NCBI RefSeq assembly: GCF_013385425.1
Contig: NZ_JACAQA010000027.1
Location: 62,001-126,000 of the forward strand
From: Pseudomonas gingeri
GTDB lineage: Bacteria; Pseudomonadota; Gammaproteobacteria; Pseudomonadales; Pseudomonadaceae
Direction of reading: 5' to 3'
Length of the DNA stretch: 64,000 nt
Shown here: piece by piece, positions 50,561 to 58,702 of the stretch
How the letters are laid out: every line of letters starts with the position of its first letter
Position numbering within the stretch: the stretch's first letter is position 1
Notes under the pieces: generated by a model
Database searches by the model: none
Seen by the model: the letters and a program-made list of their open reading frames with translations, nothing else
What the model was told of the DNA's origin: nothing
Position numbers and translations under genes: made by a program

Positions 50561-51448
50561 ATGGAACGTCTCACCGCGAAAGACTTTGCCCCTGAACTGC
50601 TTGAGCTGTATGACTACTATGTCCACGGCAAGATCAACCGCCGGGAGTTTCTTGATCGTGCGGCAAAGTTCACCCTCGGTGGCCTCGCCGCCAGCAGCCT
50701 GCTGGCGGCGTTGAGCCCGAACTATGCGCTGGCCGAACAGGTGCCGTTTACCGACCCGGACATCCTCGCCGAATACATCACCTACCCCTCCCCCAAGGGC
50801 AACGGGCAAGTGCGTGCCTATCAGGTGCGTCCGGCCAAGGCCAGCGGCAAGGTGCCCGCTGTGGTGGTCGTGCATGAAAACCGTGGGCTCAATCCCTATA
50901 TCGAAGACGTTGCCCGGCGGGTGGCCAAGGCCGGATTTATCGCCCTGGCCCCGGATGGCCTGTCATCGGTCGGCGGCTATCCCGGCAATGACGAAAAAGG
51001 CCGGGAGCTGCAACTGACCGTCGACCCGGAAAAGCTCATGAATGACTTTTTCGCTGCCATCGAATGGCTGATGCACCACGACAGCACCACCGGCAAGGTC
51101 GGCATCACCGGCTTCTGCTACGGCGGCGGGGTCGCCAATGCCGCCGCCGTGGCCTATCCGGAACTCAGCGCCGCGGTGCCCTTCTATGGCCGTCAGCCAA
51201 AGGCCGAGGAAGTGGTGCGGATCCAGGCGCCCCTATTGCTGCACTACGCCGAACTGGACAAGGCGATCACCGACGGCTGGCCCGCCTATGAGCAGGCATT
51301 AAAAGCCGCCGGCAAGGTCTATGAGGCGCATATCTACGCCGGGGTTAACCACGGTTTTCACAACGACTCCACACCGAGATACGACGAGGCGGCCGCCAAG
51401 CTGGCCTGGGACCGGACCCTGGGGTGGTTCCGGCGCTATCTGGTCTAG
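50561..51448 (+). CDS. Dienelactone hydrolase family protein, Tat-exported (YghX-like)
   Basis: A 295-residue alpha/beta hydrolase. The N-terminus has a twin-arginine motif (NRREFLDRAAK, residues 26-36) and a hydrophobic segment through residue 58. The nucleophile Cys186 is in GITGFCYGGG, E106 is in VVHENRGL, and the catalytic His lies near 268 in NHGFHNDST. The overall layout matches YghX-type dienelactone hydrolases. The Tat signal indicates export to the periplasm. The substrate is unknown. It is divergent from metE. Confidence 0.92.
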   Translation: MERLTAKDFAPELLELYDYYVHGKINRREFLDRAAKFTLGGLAASSLLAALSPNYALAEQVPFTDPDILAEYITYPSPKGNGQVRAYQVRPAKASGKVPAVVVVHENRGLNPYIEDVARRVAKAGFIALAPDGLSSVGGYPGNDEKGRELQLTVDPEKLMNDFFAAIEWLMHHDSTTGKVGITGFCYGGGVANAAAVAYPELSAAVPFYGRQPKAEEVVRIQAPLLLHYAELDKAITDGWPAYEQALKAAGKVYEAHIYAGVNHGFHNDSTPRYDEAAAKLAWDRTLGWFRRYLV

Positions 51449-51452
51449 GGGG

Positions 51453-51536
51453 TTATGTCGGAGAAATCGTGGCCAGGAGGCCAATCGCAATTGTCAGTAT
51501 GAGAAATCCACCCAGGAACATCGCCATCTTGGCCAT
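51453..51536 (-). CDS. 27-residue hydrophobic small protein
   Basis: A very short minus-strand gene: ATG at 51536, TAA at 51453-51455. It encodes MAKMAMFLGGFLILTIAIGL and ends LATISPT, one membrane helix with a basic N-terminus. A consensus GAGGAGG lies seven bases upstream of the ATG, which is strong for chance. It is four bases from the stop of the convergent hydrolase gene. No name is known to me; small one-helix proteins of this kind occur in pseudomonads. Confidence 0.7.
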   Translation of the reverse strand: MAKMAMFLGGFLILTIAIGLLATISPT

Positions 51537-51727
51537 AAGGCCTCCTCGACTATAAGGTCAGCGCATAACGCGGAGTGCGTAATGAGTTTACGGAGCAGAG
51601 CAAACAGAGGTCGTGGCCCGGCATCACAGGCCGTAACCCCGGGCATCTGCACAAGGCTGATCCGTAGGTTCATTGTCGGTCGTGGGCCGAATACATTACA
51701 GAGGCAGATAACGATGAAAAATACGGA

Positions 51728-53080
51728 TCAGAACAGCGGGCCGAGCACCCGCTGCACTTTCACCAGCGCCACCCGAAGGGTCTCCATGTCCACGGAACCC
51801 AAGGCCAGGCGGATCGCATGCGGCACCTGCACGGAGGTCGCAAAAGGCTCGGCGGTGGACACCGAAATCTGTTCGCGCATCAGCGCCATGGCGATCTGAT
51901 CAGCCCGCGCCTCTTCCGGCAGGGGCAGCCAGAGAAAGAACGAAGACCGATGGCGAACGGTGTGCAGGCCGCCCAACAACTCGTCGGCCATGGCCTGCCT
52001 GGCCTGGGCATCCTTGCGCTTTTGCACCTCGAGCCGGGCAACGGTGCCATCCTCGATCCAGGCGGTGGCAATCGCCGTCAACACCCCCGGCGTGTTCCAG
52101 GTGGTCACCCGGATGGTGCGCTCCAACGCCGCCACCCGCGATATCGGTGCCGCGACAAACCCCACCCGCAAACCGGCGGCCACGCTCTTGGACAGACCGG
52201 AAACGTAGAGCGTCCTTTCCGGCGCCAGCTCGGCTAACGGCGGCGGCGCTTTCTCCGCCAGGTAGGCATAGGCCGCATCCTCGATAATCAACAGATCATG
52301 CTGACGTGCAATCGACACCAACTGTTCGCGCTGATCGGCCGCCATCACCCAGCCCATCGGGTTGTGCAGGGTCGGCATGCTGTAGACGGCACGCACCGGA
52401 CGGCTGCGGCAGAGCTGCTCCAGGGCATCGAGATCCGGCCCCTGGTCGGTAAGGGGAATAGGCACGATCTCAAGGTGCAGGGCCTGCGCCAACACCTTGA
52501 ATCCGGGGTAGGTCAAGGCGTCCGCGGCGATCACATCCCCGGGTTGCAGAAACGCCATCAGGATCACCGTCAAACCATGCTGGGCACCGCTGACAATCAG
52601 CACCTGCTCGGCCGTCACCCTCAACCCACGCGCCGCCAGGTGACGGGCGACCGCTGCCCGCTCGTGCAGGCGCCCGGCATGGGGGTGGTAGAGCAGCAAG
52701 GACTCCAGGTCGCCGGACAACGCCAACTGGCGCAAGGCCGTGCGCAACTGCTCGGCCTGCCCCGGCGACGAGGGATAGTTGAAGTTGAGATCGACCATCC
52801 CCTGGGTAACGTCGGGCTGGTCGATGCCCAGGCCGGAAGGCAGGGACGTCTCCCGGACAAAGGTGCCGCGCCCCGTTTCCCCGCTGACCAGGCCCATGGC
52901 TTCAAGCTCCCCATAGACCCGACTGGCCGTCACCAGGGCCAGACCGTGGGTGGCGGCCAACTGGCGATGGGTGGGCAGGCGAGCGCCAGGCGGCAAGCGC
53001 CCCGAGCGGATATCGGCGGCAAAAACGTCAACCAGTGATTTATACCGGGAACGGGGCATCGGCAGATGTATCCATGACAA
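51728..53080 (-). CDS. MocR-type (GntR/aminotransferase) transcriptional regulator
   Basis: A 450-residue PdxR/MocR-family protein. A GntR winged helix (residues 10-75: YKSLVDVFAADIRSGRLPPGARLP) is linked to a fold-type I aminotransferase-like domain with the PLP lysine in SGLSKSVAAGLRVGF and the PTLHNPMGW segment. MocR regulators sense PLP or amino-acid adducts. It is divergent from an EamA transporter (71-bp spacer) and probably controls it. An alternative start at 53059 is possible. Confidence 0.93.
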   Translation of the reverse strand: MSWIHLPMPRSRYKSLVDVFAADIRSGRLPPGARLPTHRQLAATHGLALVTASRVYGELEAMGLVSGETGRGTFVRETSLPSGLGIDQPDVTQGMVDLNFNYPSSPGQAEQLRTALRQLALSGDLESLLLYHPHAGRLHERAAVARHLAARGLRVTAEQVLIVSGAQHGLTVILMAFLQPGDVIAADALTYPGFKVLAQALHLEIVPIPLTDQGPDLDALEQLCRSRPVRAVYSMPTLHNPMGWVMAADQREQLVSIARQHDLLIIEDAAYAYLAEKAPPPLAELAPERTLYVSGLSKSVAAGLRVGFVAAPISRVAALERTIRVTTWNTPGVLTAIATAWIEDGTVARLEVQKRKDAQARQAMADELLGGLHTVRHRSSFFLWLPLPEEARADQIAMALMREQISVSTAEPFATSVQVPHAIRLALGSVDMETLRVALVKVQRVLGPLF

Positions 53081-53151
53081 TATTTTGATTGTATCAATAC
53101 TCAGTCATAGCATGCGCCTCAAGCAACCCGAACCTTGAGTGTGAAGCGAAA

Positions 53152-54048
53152 ATGGAACGAACCTCGCCCCTGAACACCCCAGCGCTGGCCAAAAATACCA
53201 GCGGCTGGCTCAATGGATTTATCGGTGTGTTGATCTTCAGCGGCTCGCTACCCGCGACACGGGTGGCGGTGCTGGAGTTCGACCCGGTGTTTCTGACCGT
53301 GGCCCGGGCGAGCATCGCCGGGGTTCTGGCGCTGTGCCTGCTGTTGCTGTTCAGGGAGAAGCGCCCTGACCGCAGCCAACTGCTGTCCCTGCTGGTGGTA
53401 GCCATCGGCGTGGTGCTCGGCTTTCCGTTATTGACGGCACTGGCCTTGCAGTACGTGACCTCGGCGCACTCCATTGTTTTCCTCGGTTTGTTGCCGCTGG
53501 CAACCGCGGTCTTCGGTGTACTGCGCGGCGGCGAGCGGCCCCGGCCGGTGTTCTGGTTCTTTTCCGTGCTGGGGAGTCTGCTGGTGGTGGGGTTCGCCGT
53601 GTCCCAGGGACTGAGCGCCTCGCCCCGGGGCGATATCCTGATGCTGCTGGCGGTGCTGGTCTGTGGTCTGGGTTATGCCGAAGGGGCGAAACTCTCACGG
53701 ACGCTGGGAGGCTGGCAGGTGATTTCCTGGGCGCTGGTATTGTCGCTGCCGGTGATGCTCCTGCTGACGGGATTGCTCACACCCGCCTCGTTCACGGGGA
53801 TCAGCCCACCGGCCTGGTTGAGCCTGGCGTATGTCTCGCTGTTCAGCATGCTGATCGGTTTTGTGTTCTGGTATCGCGGGCTGGCCCAGGGCGGGATTGC
53901 CGCCGTGGGACAGTTGCAGCTTTTGCAGCCGTTTTTCGGCTTGGCCCTGGCGGCGACTTTACTCCACGAGCACGTCAGCCTGGGCATGCTGGGGGTCACG
54001 GTGGCGGTGATTCTTTGCGTGGCCGGCGCACGGAAATTCTCCAAGTAA
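53152..54048 (+). CDS. EamA family (DMT) transporter
   Basis: A 298-residue drug/metabolite transporter with ten hydrophobic segments in two EamA repeats. It has the N-terminal GFIGVLIFSGSLPATRVAV and C-terminal GLAQGGIAAVGQLQLLQPFFG elements. Its control by the divergent MocR regulator is likely, and exporters in such pairs often carry amino acids or their derivatives. Start 53152 follows GAAGCGAAA; the upstream frame to 53089 lacks hydrophobic similarity. A REP pair follows. Confidence 0.92.
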   Translation: MERTSPLNTPALAKNTSGWLNGFIGVLIFSGSLPATRVAVLEFDPVFLTVARASIAGVLALCLLLLFREKRPDRSQLLSLLVVAIGVVLGFPLLTALALQYVTSAHSIVFLGLLPLATAVFGVLRGGERPRPVFWFFSVLGSLLVVGFAVSQGLSASPRGDILMLLAVLVCGLGYAEGAKLSRTLGGWQVISWALVLSLPVMLLLTGLLTPASFTGISPPAWLSLAYVSLFSMLIGFVFWYRGLAQGGIAAVGQLQLLQPFFGLALAATLLHEHVSLGMLGVTVAVILCVAGARKFSK

Positions 54049-54060
54049 ACGCCGTCCCTT

Positions 54061-54144
54061 GTAGGAGCCTGGCTTGCCAGCGATAAGGCCCTCAAGCCCT
54101 GCATCGATCATCCGGCCGCCATCGCCGGCAAGCCGGGCTCCTAC
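54061..54144. repeat. REP doublet (GTAGGAGC type)
   Basis: GTAGGAGC at 54061 and GCTCCTAC at 54137-54144, with GGCTTGCC and GGCAAGCC arms inside (GCTTGCCAGCGAT/ATCGCCGGCAAGC), form an inverted REP pair of the kind abundant in Pseudomonas. It lies between convergent transcripts. Confidence 0.9.
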
Positions 54145-54180
54145 ATTGACCGCGTTGACCTGAAGACGGTATCTCCAGCC

Positions 54181-55449
54181 CTACACCCAGCGCTTGAACA
54201 ACACGCTGGCATTGACCCCACCAAAACCGAAGCCATTGGAGAGCGCGTACTCCATGGGCAACTGCCGGGCCTGACCACGAATCAGATCAAGACCTTCGGC
54301 GAGCTCATCGGGGTTATCCAGATTGAGCGTTGCCGGCGCCACCTGATCACGCAACGCCAGAATCGTGAAGATCGCCTCGATCCCACCCGCAGCCCCCAAC
54401 AGATGCCCCGTGGCGGATTTGGTCGAACTGATGGCCGGACCACCCGCTGTCCCGAACACCGCCTTGATGGCCGCCAACTCGCCCTTGTCGCCCACTGGGG
54501 TCGAGGTGGCGTGTGCATTCAGGTGCTGGACCTGGGACGGCTCGATACCGGCCTGGCGCAATGCCTGCTGCATGGAGCGCCGAGCACCGTCGCCATCTTC
54601 CGGGCCGGCAGTCATATGGTAGGCATCGGAACTGGTGCCGTAACCCACCAACTCGGCGAGGGGTTTGGCACCGCGGGCCAGGGCATGCTCCAACTCCTCG
54701 ATCACCAGCAGGCCGGCGCCCTCTCCCATGACAAAACCATCGCGGGCCTGATCGAAGGGCCGGGAGGCGAGCTGCGGCGTCTCGTTGTAATCACTTGAAA
54801 GTGCCCGGGCCGCCGCGAACCCGGCCAGGCTGACCCTGTGGATGCAGGCTTCCGCACCACCGCAGACCGCCACGTCGATCTCCCCCGCACGGATCATCCG
54901 GGCCGCATCGCCGATGGCCTGGACGCCGGCGGCGCAGGCGGTCACCGGAGCACCCAATGGCCCCTTGAGACCGTAGCGGATCGAGACGTGACCGGCCGCC
55001 ATATTGCTGAGAAACGAAGGGATGGTGAACGGCGACAGACGCCTCGGTCCCTTGCTGTCCGTGGTGCGCACCGCTTCGGCGATGGCGGGAAAACCGCCGA
55101 CACCGGAAGCAATGATGGTTGCCGTGCGTTCCTGCGCCTCCGGGGAAGCGGGAGCCCAGCCGGCCTGGGCCAGGGCCTCATCCGCCGCCGCCAGGGCGAA
55201 CAGGATGAAACGGTCCATCTTGCGCTGCTCCTTGGCCGCCAGCAGCTGATCCGGATCGAAGCCGGCTTCCGGGTCCTGGGCACGGTCCTGGACCTGGCCG
55301 CCGATACTGATCGACAGGTCGCCGATCAACTCCGCCGGCAACTGTCGGATACCGGACTGGCCGGCCAGCAGGCGCTGCCAGACCTGTTCGACTCCACAGC
55401 CCAACGGGGTCAGTGCGCCCATGCCCGTGACGACAATGCGTTTGCTCAT
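54181..55449 (-). CDS. Beta-ketoacyl-ACP synthase II (FabF-like, orphan)
   Basis: A 422-residue KAS-II. The catalytic triad is complete: Cys172 (VTACAAG), His313 (NAHATST) and His349 (SATGHLLGAAG). Start ATG 55449 (MSKRIVVTGMGALTPLGCG) is the usual FabF N-terminus; the longer frame to 56085 overlaps the HxlR gene and is rejected. No acyl carrier protein or other fab gene is adjacent, so this is a second FabF, controlled by the divergent HxlR regulator through the operator at 55501-55517. Confidence 0.92.
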   Translation of the reverse strand: MSKRIVVTGMGALTPLGCGVEQVWQRLLAGQSGIRQLPAELIGDLSISIGGQVQDRAQDPEAGFDPDQLLAAKEQRKMDRFILFALAAADEALAQAGWAPASPEAQERTATIIASGVGGFPAIAEAVRTTDSKGPRRLSPFTIPSFLSNMAAGHVSIRYGLKGPLGAPVTACAAGVQAIGDAARMIRAGEIDVAVCGGAEACIHRVSLAGFAAARALSSDYNETPQLASRPFDQARDGFVMGEGAGLLVIEELEHALARGAKPLAELVGYGTSSDAYHMTAGPEDGDGARRSMQQALRQAGIEPSQVQHLNAHATSTPVGDKGELAAIKAVFGTAGGPAISSTKSATGHLLGAAGGIEAIFTILALRDQVAPATLNLDNPDELAEGLDLIRGQARQLPMEYALSNGFGFGGVNASVLFKRWV

Positions 55450-55500
55450 GACGATCCAACTCCTTCCGTTTCTTGAGTGAGGTAATGGCTTGTGGACGCT

Positions 55501-55517
55501 ACTATCATCATGAAAGT
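55501..55517. promoter_or_regulatory. HxlR operator candidate
   Basis: ACTATCAT-C-ATGAAAGT, arms matching in seven of eight positions, in the 114-bp spacer between the divergent FabF-like and HxlR genes. It has the size and spacing usual for HxlR binding sites. Confidence 0.65.
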
Positions 55518-55563
55518 AACATACCCGCCTCACAAATATCCGCGCGCCCCGACAGGAGCCCCC

Positions 55564-56037
55564 ATGCAACGCAAGACCCTGAGCCATGCCGAATGCCCGG
55601 TAGCCCGCAGCCTTGAGCGCGTGGGCGAGTGGTGGAATATCCTGATCATGCGCGATGCCCTGCATGGCCTGAAACGCTTCGACGAATTCTCCCGCAGCCT
55701 GGAGATTGCCCCGAACATGCTGACCCGGCGCCTGAATGGGCTGGTGGATGCGGGCCTGCTCGAACGTCAGCCCTACAGCCAGCGTCCGCTGCGCCATGAA
55801 TATGTGCCGACGGCCAAGGGCGAGGATTTTCGCGTGGTGCTGATGGCGTTTGTCGAATGGGGCAATCGCCATTACGCGCCGGAAGGCGAAAGCGTGCAGA
55901 TCGTCGAACGCGGGAGCGGACGACCGTTGCAATTGATGATGGCGGATATCGCCGATGGACGTCCGGTGCCGTTGGACCGTAGCACAGTGCAGGCCGGGCC
56001 GGCTGCCAGTGAGCAGATGCGCCAGCGGCTGGCATGA
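55564..56037 (+). CDS. HxlR-family transcriptional regulator
   Basis: A 157-residue winged-helix regulator. It starts LSHAECPVARSLERVGEWWNILIMRDAL, the HxlR signature with the N-terminal Cys that in some members senses aldehydes or redox state. The wing and dimer helices follow (RFDEFSRSLEIAPNMLTRRLNGL, LRHEYVPTAKG). Start 55564 is used; an upstream ATG at 55492 is unlikely because it would cover the operator. The divergent FabF-like gene is its likely target. Confidence 0.92.
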   Translation: MQRKTLSHAECPVARSLERVGEWWNILIMRDALHGLKRFDEFSRSLEIAPNMLTRRLNGLVDAGLLERQPYSQRPLRHEYVPTAKGEDFRVVLMAFVEWGNRHYAPEGESVQIVERGSGRPLQLMMADIADGRPVPLDRSTVQAGPAASEQMRQRLA

Positions 56038-56058
56038 TCTTAGGTACGAGAAGGAAAA

Positions 56059-56133
56059 TGGCAGGGGCGGCTGGATTCGAACCAACGCATGGCAGGATCA
56101 AAACCTGCTGCCTTACCGCTTGGCGACGCCCCT
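56059..56133 (-). tRNA. tRNA-Gln (anticodon TTG)
   Basis: A 75-nt cloverleaf on the minus strand with encoded CCA (56059-56061). The acceptor is AGGGGCG/CGCCCCT, all seven pairs intact. The D arm is GCCAAGCGGTAAGGC, the anticodon stem-loop CAGG-TTTTGAT-CCTG (anticodon TTG, reading CAA) and the T arm contains GGTTCGAATCC. It is followed on this strand by the end of the HxlR gene in convergent orientation. Confidence 0.96.
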
Positions 56134-56282
56134 GTAGCTGTTGCGACGAATGCTTGACACTCGCTTTTGATCTTGCAGCTTGCGAACCCGAGAAGGGTCA
56201 CTGCAGGAGTGCGCGGAAATTTATCAACTTTCGCCTCGCCTGGGAAGCCCCAAGGTAAACAAATTTGTTTTAAAACAGCCAC

Positions 56283-57038
56283 TTATTCTTGAGCGCGGTC
56301 GGGTACTCGCCGTTTGAGCTTTCTGAACGCCTGTGGCTCCCAGACACGCATGGCCAGCAGCAGCGCCGTGCCGCGCTTCTCGGACAAGGGTGCGCTCAGG
56401 GATTCGCTGTGAAGCGCTGCCAGCTTGCCGCGCAACCTGTGCATTTCGACCTGCAACTGGGCGTACGCCGCCTTCGTCAACATGCCATGGGCAAAGTCCA
56501 GGGTCTCGTCAGCAAGGTCGAAGCGGCTGGCCATAAAATCGGGTAGCCCCTGTTGCACAAAGAAGTGCCGGATAGGCCCGTCCGGCAGCCAGTCAAAATC
56601 TCGTGCGACAAGCAGCCGGATACGGTTGCCCGGCTTCAGATCCGCAAGCCCCATCCGCTCCAGCACCAGCAAGTGCTTGATGCACTCGGCCTTCGACAGG
56701 TGATAGGCCGACACCATGTCCTCCAGTGACCATTGGTTCAACGCACACACGGCCACCAACAGCAGCTTCTCATTTGAGACCAGTTGCGCTTCCTGTTCAT
56801 GGGTCAGCATTTGCAGACGCGGTGCCGATGCTTCGGACTCCTGAAGCAGTTCCGCCATCGTCAGCCCCAGCAGGTCACAGAACTGGGCAAGGCGCTCGAC
56901 CGTCAGCCGTCCGCTGGCCAACAGCCGTTTCACGCTGGGTTCCGAGAGGTCCAGCGCCTGGGCAACGTCGCGATAGGTCATTCCCGCTGACTTGAGGCGC
57001 TGCTTGATCGTCGCGATGAGCTGGGTAATTGGAGTCAT
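56283..57038 (-). CDS. XRE-family transcriptional regulator
   Basis: A 251-residue protein. An N-terminal XRE HTH (residues 5-60: IKQRLKSAGMTYRDVAQALDLSEPSVKRLLASG) is joined to a larger C-terminal domain with no clear family, containing a segment ECIKHLLVLERMGLADLKPGNRIRLLVARDF like a winged helix. It is divergent from a YebB-like gene, with a dyad (57041-57059) right before its ATG that suggests autoregulation. It may regulate the YebB-like gene too. Confidence 0.88.
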   Translation of the reverse strand: MTPITQLIATIKQRLKSAGMTYRDVAQALDLSEPSVKRLLASGRLTVERLAQFCDLLGLTMAELLQESEASAPRLQMLTHEQEAQLVSNEKLLLVAVCALNQWSLEDMVSAYHLSKAECIKHLLVLERMGLADLKPGNRIRLLVARDFDWLPDGPIRHFFVQQGLPDFMASRFDLADETLDFAHGMLTKAAYAQLQVEMHRLRGKLAALHSESLSAPLSEKRGTALLLAMRVWEPQAFRKLKRRVPDRAQE

Positions 57039-57040
57039 TA

Positions 57041-57059
57041 AGTATTGGAATCCGATACT
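57041..57059. promoter_or_regulatory. XRE operator candidate
   Basis: AGTATTGGAATCCGATACT, an imperfect dyad (AGTAT-GG/CC-ATACT) two bases from the XRE start codon, with a GGTATC half site close to it on the right. It is likely an autoregulatory operator. Confidence 0.55.
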
Positions 57060-57151
57060 GAAGGTATCAGCATAAGGAAATACAAAGGATAAAGGTGTGA
57101 AATATGCACCCTCCCCCCATACTGGCCCTTCAAGAGAACAAGGAGGCCAGC

Positions 57152-57790
57152 ATGTCCATTAGCAGCGCAATGAACAGCGTCATACGTTCGAAGGGGGTGC
57201 AAGGAAGTGCGCACGTCGAGTTGCCTGTCGCAGGACCATCGGTGGGCGATCTGCAAATCGGCGACCTGGTTTTTATCCGCGTCACCGCGCGCCCCTTCCT
57301 CGAAGTGGCCAACGCCACGAACTCATGGACCAACCATGTAGGCGTCGTCGTCGGTAACCGTGGCGATGACCCCCTGATTGCGGAGAGCACTTTTCCTTTT
57401 GCCCGAACCACGCCGATGACGCGTTTCCTGGAGCGCTCCGAGCACGGACGCTGCGCAGTCGCGAGGCTGACAGCGCCGCTCAATGAGCGGCAGCGCAGCG
57501 AGCTGGTGAGTGCAGCTGAGCGTCGGATGGGGACCTTCTACGACACCGGTTTCAATATCAGCTCACGACGCCAGTTCTGCTCCCGCTTCGTGCGTGAAGT
57601 CATCCAGGAGGCGACGGACATCCAGCTCGGCGACGTGGAGACGTTTGCCACGTTATTGCAGGATAACCCCGATCCGAAGCTTGCCTTCTGGCGCTTCTGG
57701 TACTTCGGCCGGATTCCATGGCAACGGCATACCGTGACGCCGGCAAGCGTACTGCGAAGCCCGCATTTGCGCGTCATTTTCGACGCATAA
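57152..57790 (+). CDS. YebB-like permuted papain-fold protein
   Basis: A 212-residue protein similar to YebB/YiiX-type permuted NlpC/P60 hydrolases. His62 (TNHVGVVV), Glu78 (IAEST) and Cys143 (RRQFCSRFVREV) supply the expected triad in the permuted order H-E-C. AAGGAGG lies seven bases before ATG 57152. No signal peptide is visible, so it is cytoplasmic or on the inner membrane face. It may act on a thioester- or amide-linked lipid or peptide substrate. It is divergent from an XRE regulator. Confidence 0.85.
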   Translation: MSISSAMNSVIRSKGVQGSAHVELPVAGPSVGDLQIGDLVFIRVTARPFLEVANATNSWTNHVGVVVGNRGDDPLIAESTFPFARTTPMTRFLERSEHGRCAVARLTAPLNERQRSELVSAAERRMGTFYDTGFNISSRRQFCSRFVREVIQEATDIQLGDVETFATLLQDNPDPKLAFWRFWYFGRIPWQRHTVTPASVLRSPHLRVIFDA

Positions 57791-57966
57791 GGAGATGCCT
57801 TGGGAGCAGCGCAACCTTGCGCAAAACGGGGTTGTTGATGCCGACCTACCGTACACCTGCGTGACAAGTCTCAGGTACAGATCAGGAAAGCCTTTGGCGC
57901 ACTGGCATCCGGCCAAGGCTTGACGTTATTGTCGAGCTTTCCCGCCTCTCGATCCCGGAGCCTGCC

Positions 57967-58587
57967 ATGAACCTGCCGACGCTGATCCTGTTTATACCGG
58001 CGTGCTTCGCCCTGAACATGGCTCCTGGCCCGAACAACCTGCTCTCGGTGAGCAACTCGACCCGTTATGGCTTTCGCACCTCTTGCCTGGCGGGCTTCGG
58101 CCGCTTGCTGGCATTTGCCGGCATGATCGCCCTGGCCTCCGCGGGCCTGGCGGTGGTGCTGCAGACCTCGGAGCTGCTGTTCTATGGCATCAAGATTCTC
58201 GGCGCGGCCTATCTGATCTACCTCGCCATCCAGCTCTGGCGCGCCAACCCCGATGCCGCCACCCGCGCCCAAAGCGCCCCCGCCAGCCTGCGCGCCCTCG
58301 CCCGCCAGGAGTTCCTGGTCGCGGCCGGTAACCCAAAAGCCATCCTTATCTTCACCGCCTTCCTCCCCCAGTTCATCGACCCGACCCAGGGCATCTCCGC
58401 CCAGTTCGCCGTACTCGGCGCCCTGTTCCTGATGCTGGAATTGATCGCCATCAGCGCCTACGCCTATATGGGTGTGCATATGCGTCGCTGGTTCGCCGAA
58501 CCCAAGGGCAAGCGCCTGTTCAACCGAGGTTGCGCGGTGCTGTTGTCAGGGGCGGCTTCGGTGCTGCTGATGGCGCGCAGAGCCTGA
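57967..58587 (+). CDS. LysE family exporter
   Basis: A 206-residue exporter with six hydrophobic segments. It has NMAPGPNNLLSVSNSTRYG (residues 17-35), GAAYLIYLAIQLWR and AAGNPKAILIFTAFLPQF. This is the homoserine/threonine-type (RhtB) branch. The substrate is unknown. The gene stands alone; no regulator is adjacent. Confidence 0.92.
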   Translation: MNLPTLILFIPACFALNMAPGPNNLLSVSNSTRYGFRTSCLAGFGRLLAFAGMIALASAGLAVVLQTSELLFYGIKILGAAYLIYLAIQLWRANPDAATRAQSAPASLRALARQEFLVAAGNPKAILIFTAFLPQFIDPTQGISAQFAVLGALFLMLELIAISAYAYMGVHMRRWFAEPKGKRLFNRGCAVLLSGAASVLLMARRA

Positions 58588-58615
58588 GCATTCCCGAGCG
58601 CCCCGCCTCCACACA

Positions 58616-58642
58616 TCAAGCTTTGAGTGTTCCGGCCGATCT
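58616..58642 (+). promoter_or_regulatory. Sigma-28 (FliA)-like promoter of the chemoreceptor gene
   Basis: TCAAGCTT (58616-58623), 11-bp spacer, GCCGATCT (58635-58642). It matches the FliA consensus TAAAGTTT-N11-GCCGATAA well and lies 60 bases before the chemoreceptor start, as expected for a motility-class gene. Confidence 0.7.
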
Positions 58643-58702
58643 AACCTGTTAGAGGGCGGAAAAGCCCTCATATTTACGGTTTGATATGGAGGAGATTGCT
58701 CA

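Noticed and set aside
56059..57038. A prophage integrated at tRNA-Gln
   Set aside because: Only an XRE gene is near. No integrase, structural gene or repeated tRNA end was found.
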